NCBI GenBank assembly: GCA_016712885.1
Contig: JADJQF010000003.1
Coordinates: 682,001-746,000 of the forward strand
Direction of reading: 5' to 3'
DNA from: Candidatus Flexicrinis proximus
Lineage (GTDB): Bacteria; Chloroflexota; Anaerolineae; Aggregatilineales; Phototrophicaceae
DNA: 64,000 bases
Shown: one piece after another, positions 16,832-25,629 of the stretch
How positions within the stretch are numbered: the stretch's first letter is position 1
Layout: every line of letters begins with the position of its first letter
Translations under genes and position numbers: made by a program
Notes under the pieces: generated by a model
The model's database searches: none
Told to the model about the DNA's origin: nothing
What the model saw: only the letters and a program-made list of their open reading frames with translations

Positions 16832-18145
16832 ATGATGAGAAAAGCAATCTATGGATTGGTAGTTGTAGGGCTGGTGCTAGTGGGAGTAGGCATCGGGGCG
16901 CTCCTGGTCAACATCACGCAGCATCAGACCGAGGCAACCCAGTACCCTCTCCACATCGTCGAGATTGAGGCGGACGAGATTGATCCAGCCGTCTGGGGAC
17001 TTAACTTCCCGATGCACTACGATCGGTTTATGATGACCGAGGACAACTACGGGGCGACACCGTACGGCGGCTCCGAGCCCTATAGCAAACTCGAACGTTT
17101 TCCGGCGATGGTGAGGCTGTGGGCGGGTTATGCGTTCAGCAAGGACCATAACGAAGAGCGCGGACACTTCTACTCACAGATCGATCAGGCACGGACACAG
17201 CGCGTGCAGCTTGTTGATCAGCCGGGCGCGTGCATCAACTGTCACTCAGGCGAGACGCCGCAGCTTATTGCGGAACTGGGCTGGGAAGAATTCAACCACA
17301 CCCCGTACAACGACCTGAAAGATAGTCTGCATATCGGGTCGACCTGCGCGGATTGCCACGATCCCGAGACGATGTCACTGCGCTTAACACGCCCCGGATT
17401 GATCAATGCGCTCGCCGCCAACGGAATCGACTGGACACAGGCAAGCCGTCAGGAAATGCGGACGTATGTGTGCTCGCAGTGCCATGTCGAGTACTACTTT
17501 GCCGGGGAAAACAAGGTGCTCACCTTCCCGTGGTCAGAGGGAATGAACATCGACCAGATCGAGACGTATTACGACAACCTCGGTTTCAGAGACTGGGTCC
17601 ATGCCGAAAGTGGCGCCCAGATGATCAAGATTCAGCACCCCGAGAGCGAGTTGTACAGCACCGGCCTGCATGCCAGTTCCGGTGTGGCTTGCGCGGACTG
17701 CCATATGCCGTATATGCGGAGCGGCGGCATCAAGATCAGCGATCACTGGCTGCGCAGCCCGTTGACGAACGTCGGCGCCGCGTGCCAGACGTGCCACAAC
17801 CTGCCGGAAGAACAGTTGGAGCAGCGAATCATCACGATTCAGGACCGGACGGCCGAACTGCTGCGGCTGTCGGAAGAGGCGATCATCGAAGCCATCGATA
17901 CGATCGTGGCGGCGCGCACCGCAGGGGCAACCGACGAACAACTGGCAGAAGCATTTGCACTACATCGCAGCGCGCAGATTCGCTGGGACTTCATCTCGTC
18001 CGAGAACAGCACCGGCTTCCACAGCCCACAGGAAGCGGCACGCGTCCTGGCTGGGTCGATCGACAAAGCGCATAAAGCGACGCAGGCCGCAAATGCCATC
18101 CTGGTCGAAATCACCCAAGGGGACACTGTAAGCCTCGAAAACTAG
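16832..18145 (+). CDS. nrfA: Ammonia-forming cytochrome c nitrite reductase NrfA, CxxCH-type
   Basis: 437 residues with a signal anchor (about 5-27) and five heme motifs: CINCH near 131, CADCH near 172, CSQCH near 214 followed by VEYYF, CADCH near 289, CQTCH near 319. The family hallmark NEERGHFY is near 109. In most NrfA the first motif is CxxCK, whose Lys binds the catalytic heme; here it is CxxCH. Such variants are known in some lineages and do not need the dedicated NrfEFG lyase. The enzyme reduces nitrite to ammonium with six electrons from menaquinol through NrfH. The substrate-site region CHMPYMRSGG...SDHWLRSP is intact. Confidence 0.92.
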   Translation: MMRKAIYGLVVVGLVLVGVGIGALLVNITQHQTEATQYPLHIVEIEADEIDPAVWGLNFPMHYDRFMMTEDNYGATPYGGSEPYSKLERFPAMVRLWAGYAFSKDHNEERGHFYSQIDQARTQRVQLVDQPGACINCHSGETPQLIAELGWEEFNHTPYNDLKDSLHIGSTCADCHDPETMSLRLTRPGLINALAANGIDWTQASRQEMRTYVCSQCHVEYYFAGENKVLTFPWSEGMNIDQIETYYDNLGFRDWVHAESGAQMIKIQHPESELYSTGLHASSGVACADCHMPYMRSGGIKISDHWLRSPLTNVGAACQTCHNLPEEQLEQRIITIQDRTAELLRLSEEAIIEAIDTIVAARTAGATDEQLAEAFALHRSAQIRWDFISSENSTGFHSPQEAARVLAGSIDKAHKATQAANAILVEITQGDTVSLEN

Positions 18146-18171
18146 AACCGGTATCAGAAGGTTTCACATCC

Positions 18172-18199
18172 AACGCCCGTAGCGAAAGCTATGGGCGTT
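18172..18199 (+). terminator. Hairpin after nrfA
   Basis: AACGCCCGTAGC - GAAA - GCTATGGGCGTT forms a 12-bp stem (one G-T pair) with a stable GNRA-type tetraloop, 27 bases after the nrfA stop, followed by ATTGATTCCT. It probably ends the nrfHA transcript; the T-run is weak. Confidence 0.65.
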
Positions 18200-18325
18200 A
18201 TTGATTCCTAAGGCCCAATTGACCTGGACGAGATATTGAAGTCAGGCAAATCAAGCGGGGTTGTGTGGAATGGTATATGATACTTTAGGCAATGCCGACC
18301 AGATACTCACACAGGAACTCCGAAT

Positions 18326-21148
18326 ATGTATAGAAGTAACCCATCCTGGGTCAAGATTATCCTTTTGAATTTCATATTGCTGGCGACGAGCGTCGTCACG
18401 ATCGGCCAAGCTCCCGGGCCGAACAGCAGCGCCGTGCTTAATGCGCAGACAGGACACGCACGGCTGCTCACATTTGACGCAGGAGTCCTGGGAATGCCGG
18501 CGCGCGACCGCGTGATCACGGCGCTGTCGGTCGCTACAGACGCCGTGTACCGCTATGGCGGACAGTTCGGCGCGTCGGGCGCAAGCAATTATCAGGTGAC
18601 GGGGAACCCAGTCACGCTTGATAGCGTTGCGGGTGGTGCCACGGCCGTCCGGTATGTGCAGATTCTGGGCGGAGTTCCCGTATATGGCACGCAAGTCGCA
18701 GTGAACGTGCGGGGCGACGGCGCACTGATGATGATGGCTGGGGACATATCATCGCTGGAGGCCTCGAGTCTGAATCTTTCTCCAGCACTGGCGGCGGATG
18801 CCGCTGGTCTGGCCGCGCGGGATTATGTGGCGCTTCGCTACGGCATTGATCCTCAGTCGCTGATCGTCGAAGATGGCGGATTATGGATTTATGATCCCGC
18901 CGTGATCTCACCGGGACTGTCCGCCAAGAGAGCGGGTCTGGTGTGGAAAGTGGACGTCTCGGCGGCTGGACTACCCATTCGAGTCGTAGCACTGGTCGAC
19001 GCCCACAGTGCCGAGGTCAGTTTCGCCTTCAACACTATTCACGCATCGACCGTTCATGGTGACTGGCAAACAGCGCGCCAGGCCGGGCTGAACTTCGGCG
19101 CGGGGCTAGTCGGGCCGGCGCCGGCAAACAGCGTCGCGAATGCGGTACGCGTGCCGGGAACGGCGGATCTTTCTACCCACAATGCGAACCATGGAACGGT
19201 GCTTCCAGGGACTTTCGTGTGCGACGAGGGCACGCTGGCCTGCACGAGCGGCGCCGACACCGACGCGGACAAGGCACACACGTTCGCTAACGGGACGTAT
19301 AACCTCTACTATACCCTGCACGGCCGCGACAGCCTGGACAACGCCGGGATGCAGCTGATCTCCACGGTTCACTTCTCGAGTGCCTACTGTAACGCGTTCT
19401 GGAACGGGACGCAGATGGCCTATGGGGATGGCTGCTCGATCGTGCACGACGACGTCGTGGGCCACGAACTGACGCACGGCGTGACGGAATTCACGTCCAA
19501 CCTGATATACGCCTATGACAGCGGGGCGATCAACGAGTCGTTCTCGGACGTGTGGGGCGAGTTCTACGATCTGGGTAACGGGACGGCGGAGGATATCCCG
19601 GCTAACCGGTGGGTTATCGGCGAGGAAATCTCTGCAGGTGGATTCCGCGACATGGAGAACCCGCCTTCCAAGGGGGATCCTGATCGCGTGGGCAGTCCTA
19701 TTTTCTGGACCGATGCACGCGACACCGGCGGCGTCCACATCAACAGCGGTATCAATAACAAGGCTGCCTACCTGATGGCGGACGGCGGCACGTTCAACGG
19801 GCAAACGATCACCGGGCTGGGGATGGTAAAGCCGCTGCACATTTACTACTACGTGCAGACGATGCTGGCAGGACCGGGGTCTACTTATAACGACCTCGGT
19901 GTGTTTCTGGCGGCAGCCTGCGATGCGCTGGTAGGCGGGGCGGCAGGAATCACCGCAGGCGACTGCATTGAGGTCGACGAAGTCATCCTGGCGACTGAAA
20001 TGGCCCTCCCCTCTCCCCACCTGCCCGACAGCGCAGAGGTTTGCAGCGGCGGCCAAATTCCGCAGAACGTTTTCTTCGACAACTTCGAGAATTCGGCGAC
20101 CAGCGCAGGCAAGTGGACAACGTCGGTGTTCGAAGGGGCGGGTAACCCGTGGATCCTCAGCTCAACGGCAGTCCCTCTAAGCGGCACGGCCAGCATGCGG
20201 GTGGACAATACCGGCTCCAGCAGCGACAGCGCGGCGCGGTTTACAACAGGCGTGGTCGTCCCTGCAAACGCCTACCTGCACTTCGACCACCAGTATCTGT
20301 GGGAGTATGACGGCTGGGACGGGGCTGTCATTCAGTACAGCACCGACGGCGGTGCGAACTGGACCACATTCCAGAATGCCGAGATGACCGGCGAGATCTA
20401 TCCAGGTCTGATGGAATTTGACACGGATGCGGCTTTTCCGGGTGATCCGGCGTTTACCGGCGACTCGTTCGGTCCTGGCTCAACGCGTGTCGATCTCTCG
20501 GCACTCAGCGGACAGACCGCCCTGATCCGGTTCTTCGCCACATCGGACTCGGCCTTTAGCGCCGGGAACCCTGATGGATGGTGGATCGACAATGTGCGGG
20601 TCTATACGTGTGTAACCCCGGTCACCAGCCTGCTGGATAACGGTGGCCTTGAGAGCGGGCTGGCGAGCTGGACCCTTTCGAATGCGACCGGGGATAAGGT
20701 CTCGTGCGATGGAGCGCAGGCGTTCAGCGGGACGTGTTCGCTGAGATTTAAGGGCGGCGTGGGCGAGAACTCGATCCTGAAACAGAACGTGGATCTGACG
20801 GGCGAAACCCTGACCGAGAATGACGTCCTCTCACTCAGCGCATACTTCCGGGGCGGAAATCCGGCAGCGAAGGCCAGGATGTACCTGATCGTCACCTATG
20901 TCGGCAACCCTGTTCCGGCAAAAACCAAGGTGGTTGTGGGGCCAAACGCGAGCTACACCGTGGTGAGCGCGCCGGATATCGTCCTGACGGCCGAAACGAT
21001 CGCCACGATCCGCGTCAAGGTCAAGCATTCAAGCACAGCGGGCAAGATGTATATGGACGACGCTGCGCTGGAGCTGACTGCGGTTCGCAGCGAGGGGGCG
21101 GCCCTCCCGCCACCGGCGCTGCCGTCCGGTATGCGCGGCAGCAACTAG
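18326..21148 (+). CDS. Secreted M4 (thermolysin-type) metallopeptidase with C-terminal accessory domains
   Basis: 940 residues. Signal peptide (about 1-25), FTP/PepSY-type propeptide (about 60-235), then the catalytic domain with zinc motif HELTH near 378-382, the third ligand Glu in NESFSD near 403, and the acid/base His region DTGGVHINSGI near 475. About 350 further residues after the catalytic part contain beta-sandwich-like modules, including a segment starting GGLESGLASWTLSN typical of carbohydrate-binding-like folds. It probably degrades extracellular protein, with maturation by autocleavage. AGGAA lies eight bases before the ATG. Single-gene unit between the nrf terminator and a stem-loop repeat. 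Confidence 0.88.
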   Translation: MYRSNPSWVKIILLNFILLATSVVTIGQAPGPNSSAVLNAQTGHARLLTFDAGVLGMPARDRVITALSVATDAVYRYGGQFGASGASNYQVTGNPVTLDSVAGGATAVRYVQILGGVPVYGTQVAVNVRGDGALMMMAGDISSLEASSLNLSPALAADAAGLAARDYVALRYGIDPQSLIVEDGGLWIYDPAVISPGLSAKRAGLVWKVDVSAAGLPIRVVALVDAHSAEVSFAFNTIHASTVHGDWQTARQAGLNFGAGLVGPAPANSVANAVRVPGTADLSTHNANHGTVLPGTFVCDEGTLACTSGADTDADKAHTFANGTYNLYYTLHGRDSLDNAGMQLISTVHFSSAYCNAFWNGTQMAYGDGCSIVHDDVVGHELTHGVTEFTSNLIYAYDSGAINESFSDVWGEFYDLGNGTAEDIPANRWVIGEEISAGGFRDMENPPSKGDPDRVGSPIFWTDARDTGGVHINSGINNKAAYLMADGGTFNGQTITGLGMVKPLHIYYYVQTMLAGPGSTYNDLGVFLAAACDALVGGAAGITAGDCIEVDEVILATEMALPSPHLPDSAEVCSGGQIPQNVFFDNFENSATSAGKWTTSVFEGAGNPWILSSTAVPLSGTASMRVDNTGSSSDSAARFTTGVVVPANAYLHFDHQYLWEYDGWDGAVIQYSTDGGANWTTFQNAEMTGEIYPGLMEFDTDAAFPGDPAFTGDSFGPGSTRVDLSALSGQTALIRFFATSDSAFSAGNPDGWWIDNVRVYTCVTPVTSLLDNGGLESGLASWTLSNATGDKVSCDGAQAFSGTCSLRFKGGVGENSILKQNVDLTGETLTENDVLSLSAYFRGGNPAAKARMYLIVTYVGNPVPAKTKVVVGPNASYTVVSAPDIVLTAETIATIRVKVKHSSTAGKMYMDDAALELTAVRSEGAALPPPALPSGMRGSN

Positions 21149-21182
21149 CCAGTCCGTTCGCCGTGGCTTTTATGCACTTTAG

Positions 21183-21280
21183 CGTGTGGAGGCGCTGCCT
21201 CCACACGTCCGCGAGGGACTTGCGCCCCTCGCCCCCTCCACAGCGATTTTGCGGCGCTCACGACGCAAAATCGCTGTGGA
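21183..21280. repeat. Three-stem intergenic element, copy A
   Basis: Three consecutive stem-loops between the convergent M4 peptidase and araB genes: stem 1 of 11 bp with GCT loop (21183-21207), stem 2 GCGAGGG/CCCTCGC (21211-21232), stem 3 of 17 perfect bp (21237-21280) around GATTTTGCG. Related copies occur at 24896, 25073, 29680, 37109, 41463 and 61492. Confidence 0.8.
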
Positions 21281-21299
21281 AGGTGTGACGATGCGAACG

Positions 21300-22949
21300 C
21301 TATAGCGCCTCGTTGCGAATCTTCTTGAGGCGCTTCATGACATCGTTCGCGCCGCGCCCGAAGTAGGAGTAGAGGGTCTTGTATTCGGCAAACAGCCGGT
21401 CGTAAACGGCCTGGTTTGCTGGAATTGGGTTGACAACCTCGGCCTTGAGATTGCCCATCCTGTCAGCCGCGGCGCGCACATCCGGGTAGATACCGGCGGC
21501 CACAGCGGCGTGAATTGCAGAACCAAGCGCGGGTGCCTGGCCCGAACCCGAGAGGGTCAGAGAACGGCCCGTGACATCAGCATAGATCTGTGTCAGGAGG
21601 CGGTTCTTCTCGGGCAATCCGCCGGCAGCGACCAGCGATTTCACCTCGACACCCTGCGCTTCGAATGCCTCGATGATTTCGCGAGTGCCGTAGGCGGTAG
21701 ACTCGATCAAGGCGCGGTAGATTTCCGGCGCACGGGTGGCGAGAGTAGCGCCGATCAGAACGCCGCTGAGTTCGGTATCCACGAGCGTGGAGCGGTTGCC
21801 ATTCCACCAGTCGAGCGCGATCAGGCCATGCTGACCTGGCTTCTGTTTGGCTGCCTCGTGTTCCAGATAGTCGTGGATGTTCAGATTGGCTGCGCCGGCC
21901 TCCTCGTAGTATTCGTAAGGCACGGCGTTATCGACAAACCAGGCAAAGATATCACCGACACCCGACTGCCCGGCCTCATAACCGTAGAGACCGTCGATAA
22001 TGCCGCCGTTGACGACGCCGCACATGCCCTCGACGTCGCGGAGGGCTTCGCCTGACATGATGTGGCAGGTCGACGTCCCCATGATCATCACCATCACGCC
22101 CGGAGTGGTGGCTTTTACAGCCGGAGCCGTCACGTGGGCATCGACATTGGCGACCGCGACGGCGGTACCTGCCTTCAGACCGGTTTTGGCGGCCATCGCT
22201 TCAGTCAAGACACCGGCACGGCCGCCAAGCGGCGCAAGGCTGCCGGATACTTTTTCGGCGATGACATTCTCGAACTGAGAATTCACGGCGCGGAAGAATT
22301 CTGTGGACGGATACTTGCCGTCCTGCATTAGCATCTTGTAACCGGCGGTGCAGGTATTGCGGGTCAGGTTGCCGGTGAGCTGCCAGACCACCCAGTCCGC
22401 CGCTTCAACGAAAACGTCGATGGCGGCATAGACTTTTGGGGACTCTTCGAGGATTTGCAGGAGCTTGCTGAAGAACCACTCGGACGAGTATTTTCCCCCG
22501 TAGCGCGGCAGCCAGGCCTCTTTACGTTCGCGGGCCACCGCATTAATCCGGTCGGCCTGAGGCTGGCTGGCGTGGTGCTTCCACAATTTGACGTAGGCGT
22601 GCGGAACATCCTTGAACTCGTCGAGAAAACAAAGGGGTGTGCCATCGCGCTTGACAGGCATAGGCGAGCTTGCGGTGAAGTCAACGGCGATGCCGACAAC
22701 CTGTTCGGGGGAAATACCGCTCTTCTGCAAGACTTCCGGAATGGTATGGGCGAATACATCGAGATAGTCCTGGGGGTGCTGGAGGGCCCATTCGAAGGGC
22801 AGCGGCCTGGAACTTCCCGGCAAACGTTCATCCATCACCGCGTGGGGGTACGCGAAGACGCTGGTCGCAATTTCCTCGCCAGTGCGCGTATCAACCAAGA
22901 GCGCACGCCCTGACAGCGTCCCGAAATCAACTCCAATTGTATACATCAT
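21300..22949 (-). CDS. araB: Ribulokinase (AraB-type FGGY kinase)
   Basis: 549 residues, the usual AraB length. The N-terminus DFGTLSGRALLVD is the ribulokinase form of the FGGY ATPase domain; FTASSPMPV and the C-terminal AAGGLPEKNRLLTQIYADVTG region follow. It phosphorylates L-ribulose, or a related ketose, for arabinose catabolism. No araA or araD lies nearby; the closest sugar genes are the rhamnose set 7 kb away. A lac-operator-like palindrome lies about 190 bases upstream. Two adjacent ATG codons; the first is used here. Confidence 0.88.
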   Translation of the reverse strand: MMYTIGVDFGTLSGRALLVDTRTGEEIATSVFAYPHAVMDERLPGSSRPLPFEWALQHPQDYLDVFAHTIPEVLQKSGISPEQVVGIAVDFTASSPMPVKRDGTPLCFLDEFKDVPHAYVKLWKHHASQPQADRINAVARERKEAWLPRYGGKYSSEWFFSKLLQILEESPKVYAAIDVFVEAADWVVWQLTGNLTRNTCTAGYKMLMQDGKYPSTEFFRAVNSQFENVIAEKVSGSLAPLGGRAGVLTEAMAAKTGLKAGTAVAVANVDAHVTAPAVKATTPGVMVMIMGTSTCHIMSGEALRDVEGMCGVVNGGIIDGLYGYEAGQSGVGDIFAWFVDNAVPYEYYEEAGAANLNIHDYLEHEAAKQKPGQHGLIALDWWNGNRSTLVDTELSGVLIGATLATRAPEIYRALIESTAYGTREIIEAFEAQGVEVKSLVAAGGLPEKNRLLTQIYADVTGRSLTLSGSGQAPALGSAIHAAVAAGIYPDVRAAADRMGNLKAEVVNPIPANQAVYDRLFAEYKTLYSYFGRGANDVMKRLKKIRNEAL

Positions 22950-23135
22950 CCAGTCCTCGACTCTGAGCTAAGAACCAGCGCGGTGATTACTTGTCGCGCT
23001 GCCCGCTGATAGAAAAACAACCTCTGATTACTCTGTACTGCGACAAATCATTCAGAAAGAGCCAAAGCAATCCAACCTGATCTGTGTGCCGGAAATGTCT
23101 CCTCGCGATGCGCCGGGCGCGAGGCTCGGCTGCGG

Positions 23136-23153
23136 ATTGTGAACGCTCACAAT
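23136..23153. promoter_or_regulatory. LacI-type operator between araB and ureF
   Basis: ATTGTGAACGCTCACAAT is a perfect 18-bp palindrome with central CG, very close to the ideal lac operator. The inner spacing is four, not the six of a CRP site. It overlaps the end of a 14-bp direct repeat CTCGGCTGCGGATT (23125-23138 and 23196-23209). It lies between divergent araB and ureF; control of araB by an unlinked LacI-family protein is the likelier reading. Confidence 0.55.
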
Positions 23154-23280
23154 TTATCCCATACGGCGTGGATTGTCAACATGGCGCCGCGAAGACTCGG
23201 CTGCGGATTATCCGACATGCACGACTGATTTTGTACGGTCTGCCGATGGCTAATGGCGGGCTGGCCGGTATAGTTGACGG

Positions 23281-23985
23281 ATGGACACAACAAGCAACGA
23301 CGACTTACAACTTCTGCGGCTGCTGCAAATGAGCGACAGCGCACTGCCGATTGGCTCGACGGCGCATTCGTTCGGCCTAGAGACGCTGGTGGACGACGGC
23401 AGCGTGACGGTTGCCGTGCTGGCGAATTACCTGCGCGGCATGCTGGCGGAGACCGGCACGCTGGAAGCGGCGTACTGCATGGCGGCCCACGGGATGGCCG
23501 CCGACGCGGCGGAATTTCCTGCGGCCTGGGTGCGGCTGAACCAGCGGCTAGACGCACTGAAGAGCGCGCGGGAAAGCCGAGCGGGAAGCGCCGCGCTGGG
23601 GCGGCGGTTTGTGCAGCTGGCGCGCGACTTGTGCGAGCACCCGCTGCTGGACGCCGCATTGAGCAGCGCAAAACAGACCGGCACGGGAATCCACCACTGC
23701 GCGGCATTCGGGTTGACGGGGGCCGTGATCGGAGTCGATGCGCGGCGGTCCGCGCTCGCCTACCTGAATCAAAGCGTCGCCGGGCTGGTATCAGCCTGCC
23801 AGCGATTGATGCCCCTGGGACAAACGGCCGCCAGCCAACTGCTGTGGGCGCTGAAACCGGCGATCCTGGAGGCCGTCGACGAGGCCGAGGCGCGCGGAAT
23901 CAGCGGCGTGTCGGCATTCACGGCACTGATCGACAGCGCATCGCTGCGCCACCCAACGCTCAGCACGCGATTGTTCATCAGTTGA
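23281..23985 (+). CDS. ureF: Urease accessory protein UreF
   Basis: 234 residues, helical, with the UreF opening LLQMSDSALPIGSTAHSFGLE (about 13-33) and later GLVSACQRLMPLGQTAA. UreF bridges the urease apoenzyme-UreD complex and the GTPase UreG during nickel delivery. Its stop overlaps the ureD start (TTGA), indicating coupled translation. It is placed upstream of the structural genes, separated from them by about 1.6 kb including ureD and an intergenic element. Confidence 0.9.
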   Translation: MDTTSNDDLQLLRLLQMSDSALPIGSTAHSFGLETLVDDGSVTVAVLANYLRGMLAETGTLEAAYCMAAHGMAADAAEFPAAWVRLNQRLDALKSARESRAGSAALGRRFVQLARDLCEHPLLDAALSSAKQTGTGIHHCAAFGLTGAVIGVDARRSALAYLNQSVAGLVSACQRLMPLGQTAASQLLWALKPAILEAVDEAEARGISGVSAFTALIDSASLRHPTLSTRLFIS

Positions 23986-24839
23986 ACACCCGCACAGAAG
24001 GCCGGTTGAGCCTCGACTTCAGCCGCACGGGGAAGGCAGGTCAAACACAAATGACGGTGCGCGATGCGCAGCCGCCGCTCAAGGTGATCCGCGCGTTTGA
24101 AACGGAGAGCGGCGCCGCGCTGGTGCACCTGCACAACATCTCCGGTGGGCTGCTGGGAGGCGATCACCTGGAGATGCAGGTGACGGTCGGCGCAGCAGCA
24201 CATACACAGCTGACGACCACCAGCGCAACGCGGGTATACAAACGGCGCGCCGGCCTGGCAAATTCCAGGCAGTCGACGCGGATCAGCGTCGCGGAGAACG
24301 GCCGGCTCGAATACCTGCCCGATGCGCTGATCCCCTACGCAGAGGCGGCATACGAGCAGCATACACAGATCGACCTCGCAGACGGCGCGAGCCTGGTGTG
24401 GTGGGAGACGGTGGCCCCCGGACGCGAAGCCCACGGCGAACTGTTCGCATATGATCTGGTGGTGCTAAACACGGAGATCACTGCGAACGACAGGCCGATC
24501 GCGCTGGAGACAGCGCGACTCGAACCCAAGCGGCGTCCACTGGACTGGACAGCGCGCTTGGGACGATACCGGTACTTCTCGACGATGTACGTATGCAGAG
24601 TCGGAGAACCCGCCGCGCGCTGGACCGCGCTGGAAACAGAGCTATCAGACCTCGCAAGCGCGTACAGCAGCCGCGAAGAGTCGGTGTGGGGCGTCGGCAC
24701 ACTGGCGGCACACGGCCTGGTAATACGCGGCCTGAGCACGAGCGGGTTGAGCATTCCCCAACGGTTATTCGGATTTTGGGACGCGGCGCAACGCGCACTT
24801 TTCGATGAGCCCGCAGTTCCACCGCGCAAGATCTACTGA
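23982..24839 (+). CDS. ureD: Urease accessory protein UreD (UreH)
   Basis: 285 residues if TTG at 23982 is used, overlapping the ureF stop. A longer open frame extends upstream through ureF but is a shadow. Family landmarks: HNISGGLLGGDHLEMQV near 48, TTTSATRVYK near 75, LPDALIPYAEAAYEQ near 107, and a C-terminal RLFGFWDAAQRALF. UreD is the scaffold, with a through-protein channel for nickel, in the UreD-UreF-UreG maturation complex. The non-ATG start is supported by coupling and by sequence similarity beginning soon after it. Confidence 0.85.
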   Translation: MNTRTEGRLSLDFSRTGKAGQTQMTVRDAQPPLKVIRAFETESGAALVHLHNISGGLLGGDHLEMQVTVGAAAHTQLTTTSATRVYKRRAGLANSRQSTRISVAENGRLEYLPDALIPYAEAAYEQHTQIDLADGASLVWWETVAPGREAHGELFAYDLVVLNTEITANDRPIALETARLEPKRRPLDWTARLGRYRYFSTMYVCRVGEPAARWTALETELSDLASAYSSREESVWGVGTLAAHGLVIRGLSTSGLSIPQRLFGFWDAAQRALFDEPAVPPRKIY

Positions 24840-24867
24840 TAGGCAGCCGGGAGTAAAGAACCTGATT

Positions 24868-25064
24868 AACGTCAGTTATGGATAAGCCGCCTATTTTTGG
24901 AGGCGCTGCCTCCAAACCTTCGCAAGGGGTTTGCACCCCTTGACCCCCCTTCTGCGATTTTGAGCGGCTTTGCCGCTCAAAATCGCCAATATGAGAGGTG
25001 AAGGAGAGCCATCTCCTGCCAGGGTCCGGGGTGGAACCCCGGAAAGTTAACCATAACTGACGTT
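24868..25064. mobile_element. Three-stem element copy B with 14-bp terminal inverted repeats (MITE-like)
   Basis: AACGTCAGTTATGG (24868-24881) is repeated exactly inverted at 25051-25064. Inside are stem 1 TTTGGAGGC/GCCTCCAAA (24896-24916), stem 2 CAAGGGG/CCCCTTG (24923-24942), stem 3 of 15 perfect bp (24954-24986) and a fourth stem TCCGGGG/CCCCGGA (25025-25043). No coding capacity. Size and ends resemble a non-autonomous mobile element; no clear target duplication was seen. Confidence 0.6.
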
Positions 25065-25072
25065 GGTTACGT

Positions 25073-25125
25073 AGGCGCTGCCTCCAAACCTCCGCGAGGA
25101 GTCAATGCCCCCTTGACCCCACATC
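25073..25125. repeat. Three-stem intergenic element, degenerate copy C
   Basis: Starts AGGCGCTGCCTCCAAACC, nearly identical to the first part of copy B, and continues with a damaged stem 2 (GAGGAGTCAATGCCCCCTTG). The third stem is missing. It lies eight bases after copy B. Confidence 0.5.
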
Positions 25126-25430
25126 GCGTGATCGTGTTCAGCGATCTGAACAGGGTCACAGATGAGGAAGCCCAGAAGGCGCAACCCTTTGGTGGGGATC
25201 GGGATGAATACCCGAACTGATCCCTACTTAATGCTATTTGAGCGCAGCACCTCCGTAAGTACCCTGTCGATCAACAGTTTTTTCGTTTTTTCAGGCGCCG
25301 CTCCCGCCAAGGTGGCGCATGAAAGCTGCCCTGTGGCGCAGAGGGTGCGAACCGCACCGCCGACGCGCTACAAGACACGAAAATAGCTGTTTGAGTGCAT
25401 CGTAGCATGAATACCGACCGCAGTGAGAAA
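25126..25430. other. Intergenic stretch without a recognisable gene
   Basis: Short frames only; none has a ribosome site or a recognisable domain. A T-rich run (25273-25290) is followed by ordinary GC-rich sequence. Nothing further can be supported. Confidence 0.4.
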
Positions 25431-25464
25431 CAAATGTTCGAACATTTGTACGAACATTTGTTCG
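25431..25464. promoter_or_regulatory. Overlapping palindromes resembling LexA/SOS boxes
   Basis: CGAACATTTGTTCG (25451-25464) fits the Gram-positive-type SOS box CGAACN4GTTCG exactly. CGAACATTTGTACG (25439-25452) overlaps it, and CAAATGTTCGAACATTTG (25431-25448) is an 18-bp perfect palindrome across the left site. Two TTGACA hexamers follow (25473-25478, 25484-25489). The nearest gene downstream is ureA, 165 bases away, so the regulated gene is unclear. Confidence 0.5.
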
Positions 25465-25546
25465 AACAGATTTTGACAATTTATTGACAACTCGGCGTGT
25501 GGGGCAGGAGCAAAGTATACGAAGCGAAAGGCTGGAGAGTTCAGTC

Positions 25547-25628
25547 AGGTTAACCGATGCTACACGACCCGTGGGTGTGTTCGAATCAGTCGCTTATCTG
25601 GTCAGCCTGAGGCATCGGAGAATAACCT
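25547..25628 (+). promoter_or_regulatory. Candidate structured leader of ureA
   Basis: The arms AGGTTA-A-CCGATGC (25547-25560) and GCATCGG-AGAA-TAACCT (25612-25628) can pair over 13 bp with an internal loop. They enclose a small hairpin around ACCCGTGGGT. The right arm contains the GGAG that should serve the ureA TTG at 25630, so folding would hide the ribosome site. No known riboswitch class is recognised. Confidence 0.35.
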
Positions 25629-25629
25629 C

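Noticed and set aside
23136..23153. CRP site
   Set aside because: The half-sites TGTGA/TCACA are four, not six, bases apart, which fits LacI-type operators.
23274..23981. Upstream extension of the ureD frame through ureF
   Set aside because: Arg/Gly-rich shadow of ureF; UreD homology begins only after 23982, where TTG overlaps the ureF stop.
25291..25479. Minus-strand frame with repeated RTNV residues
   Set aside because: The repetition comes from the overlapping palindromes at 25431-25464, not from a protein.
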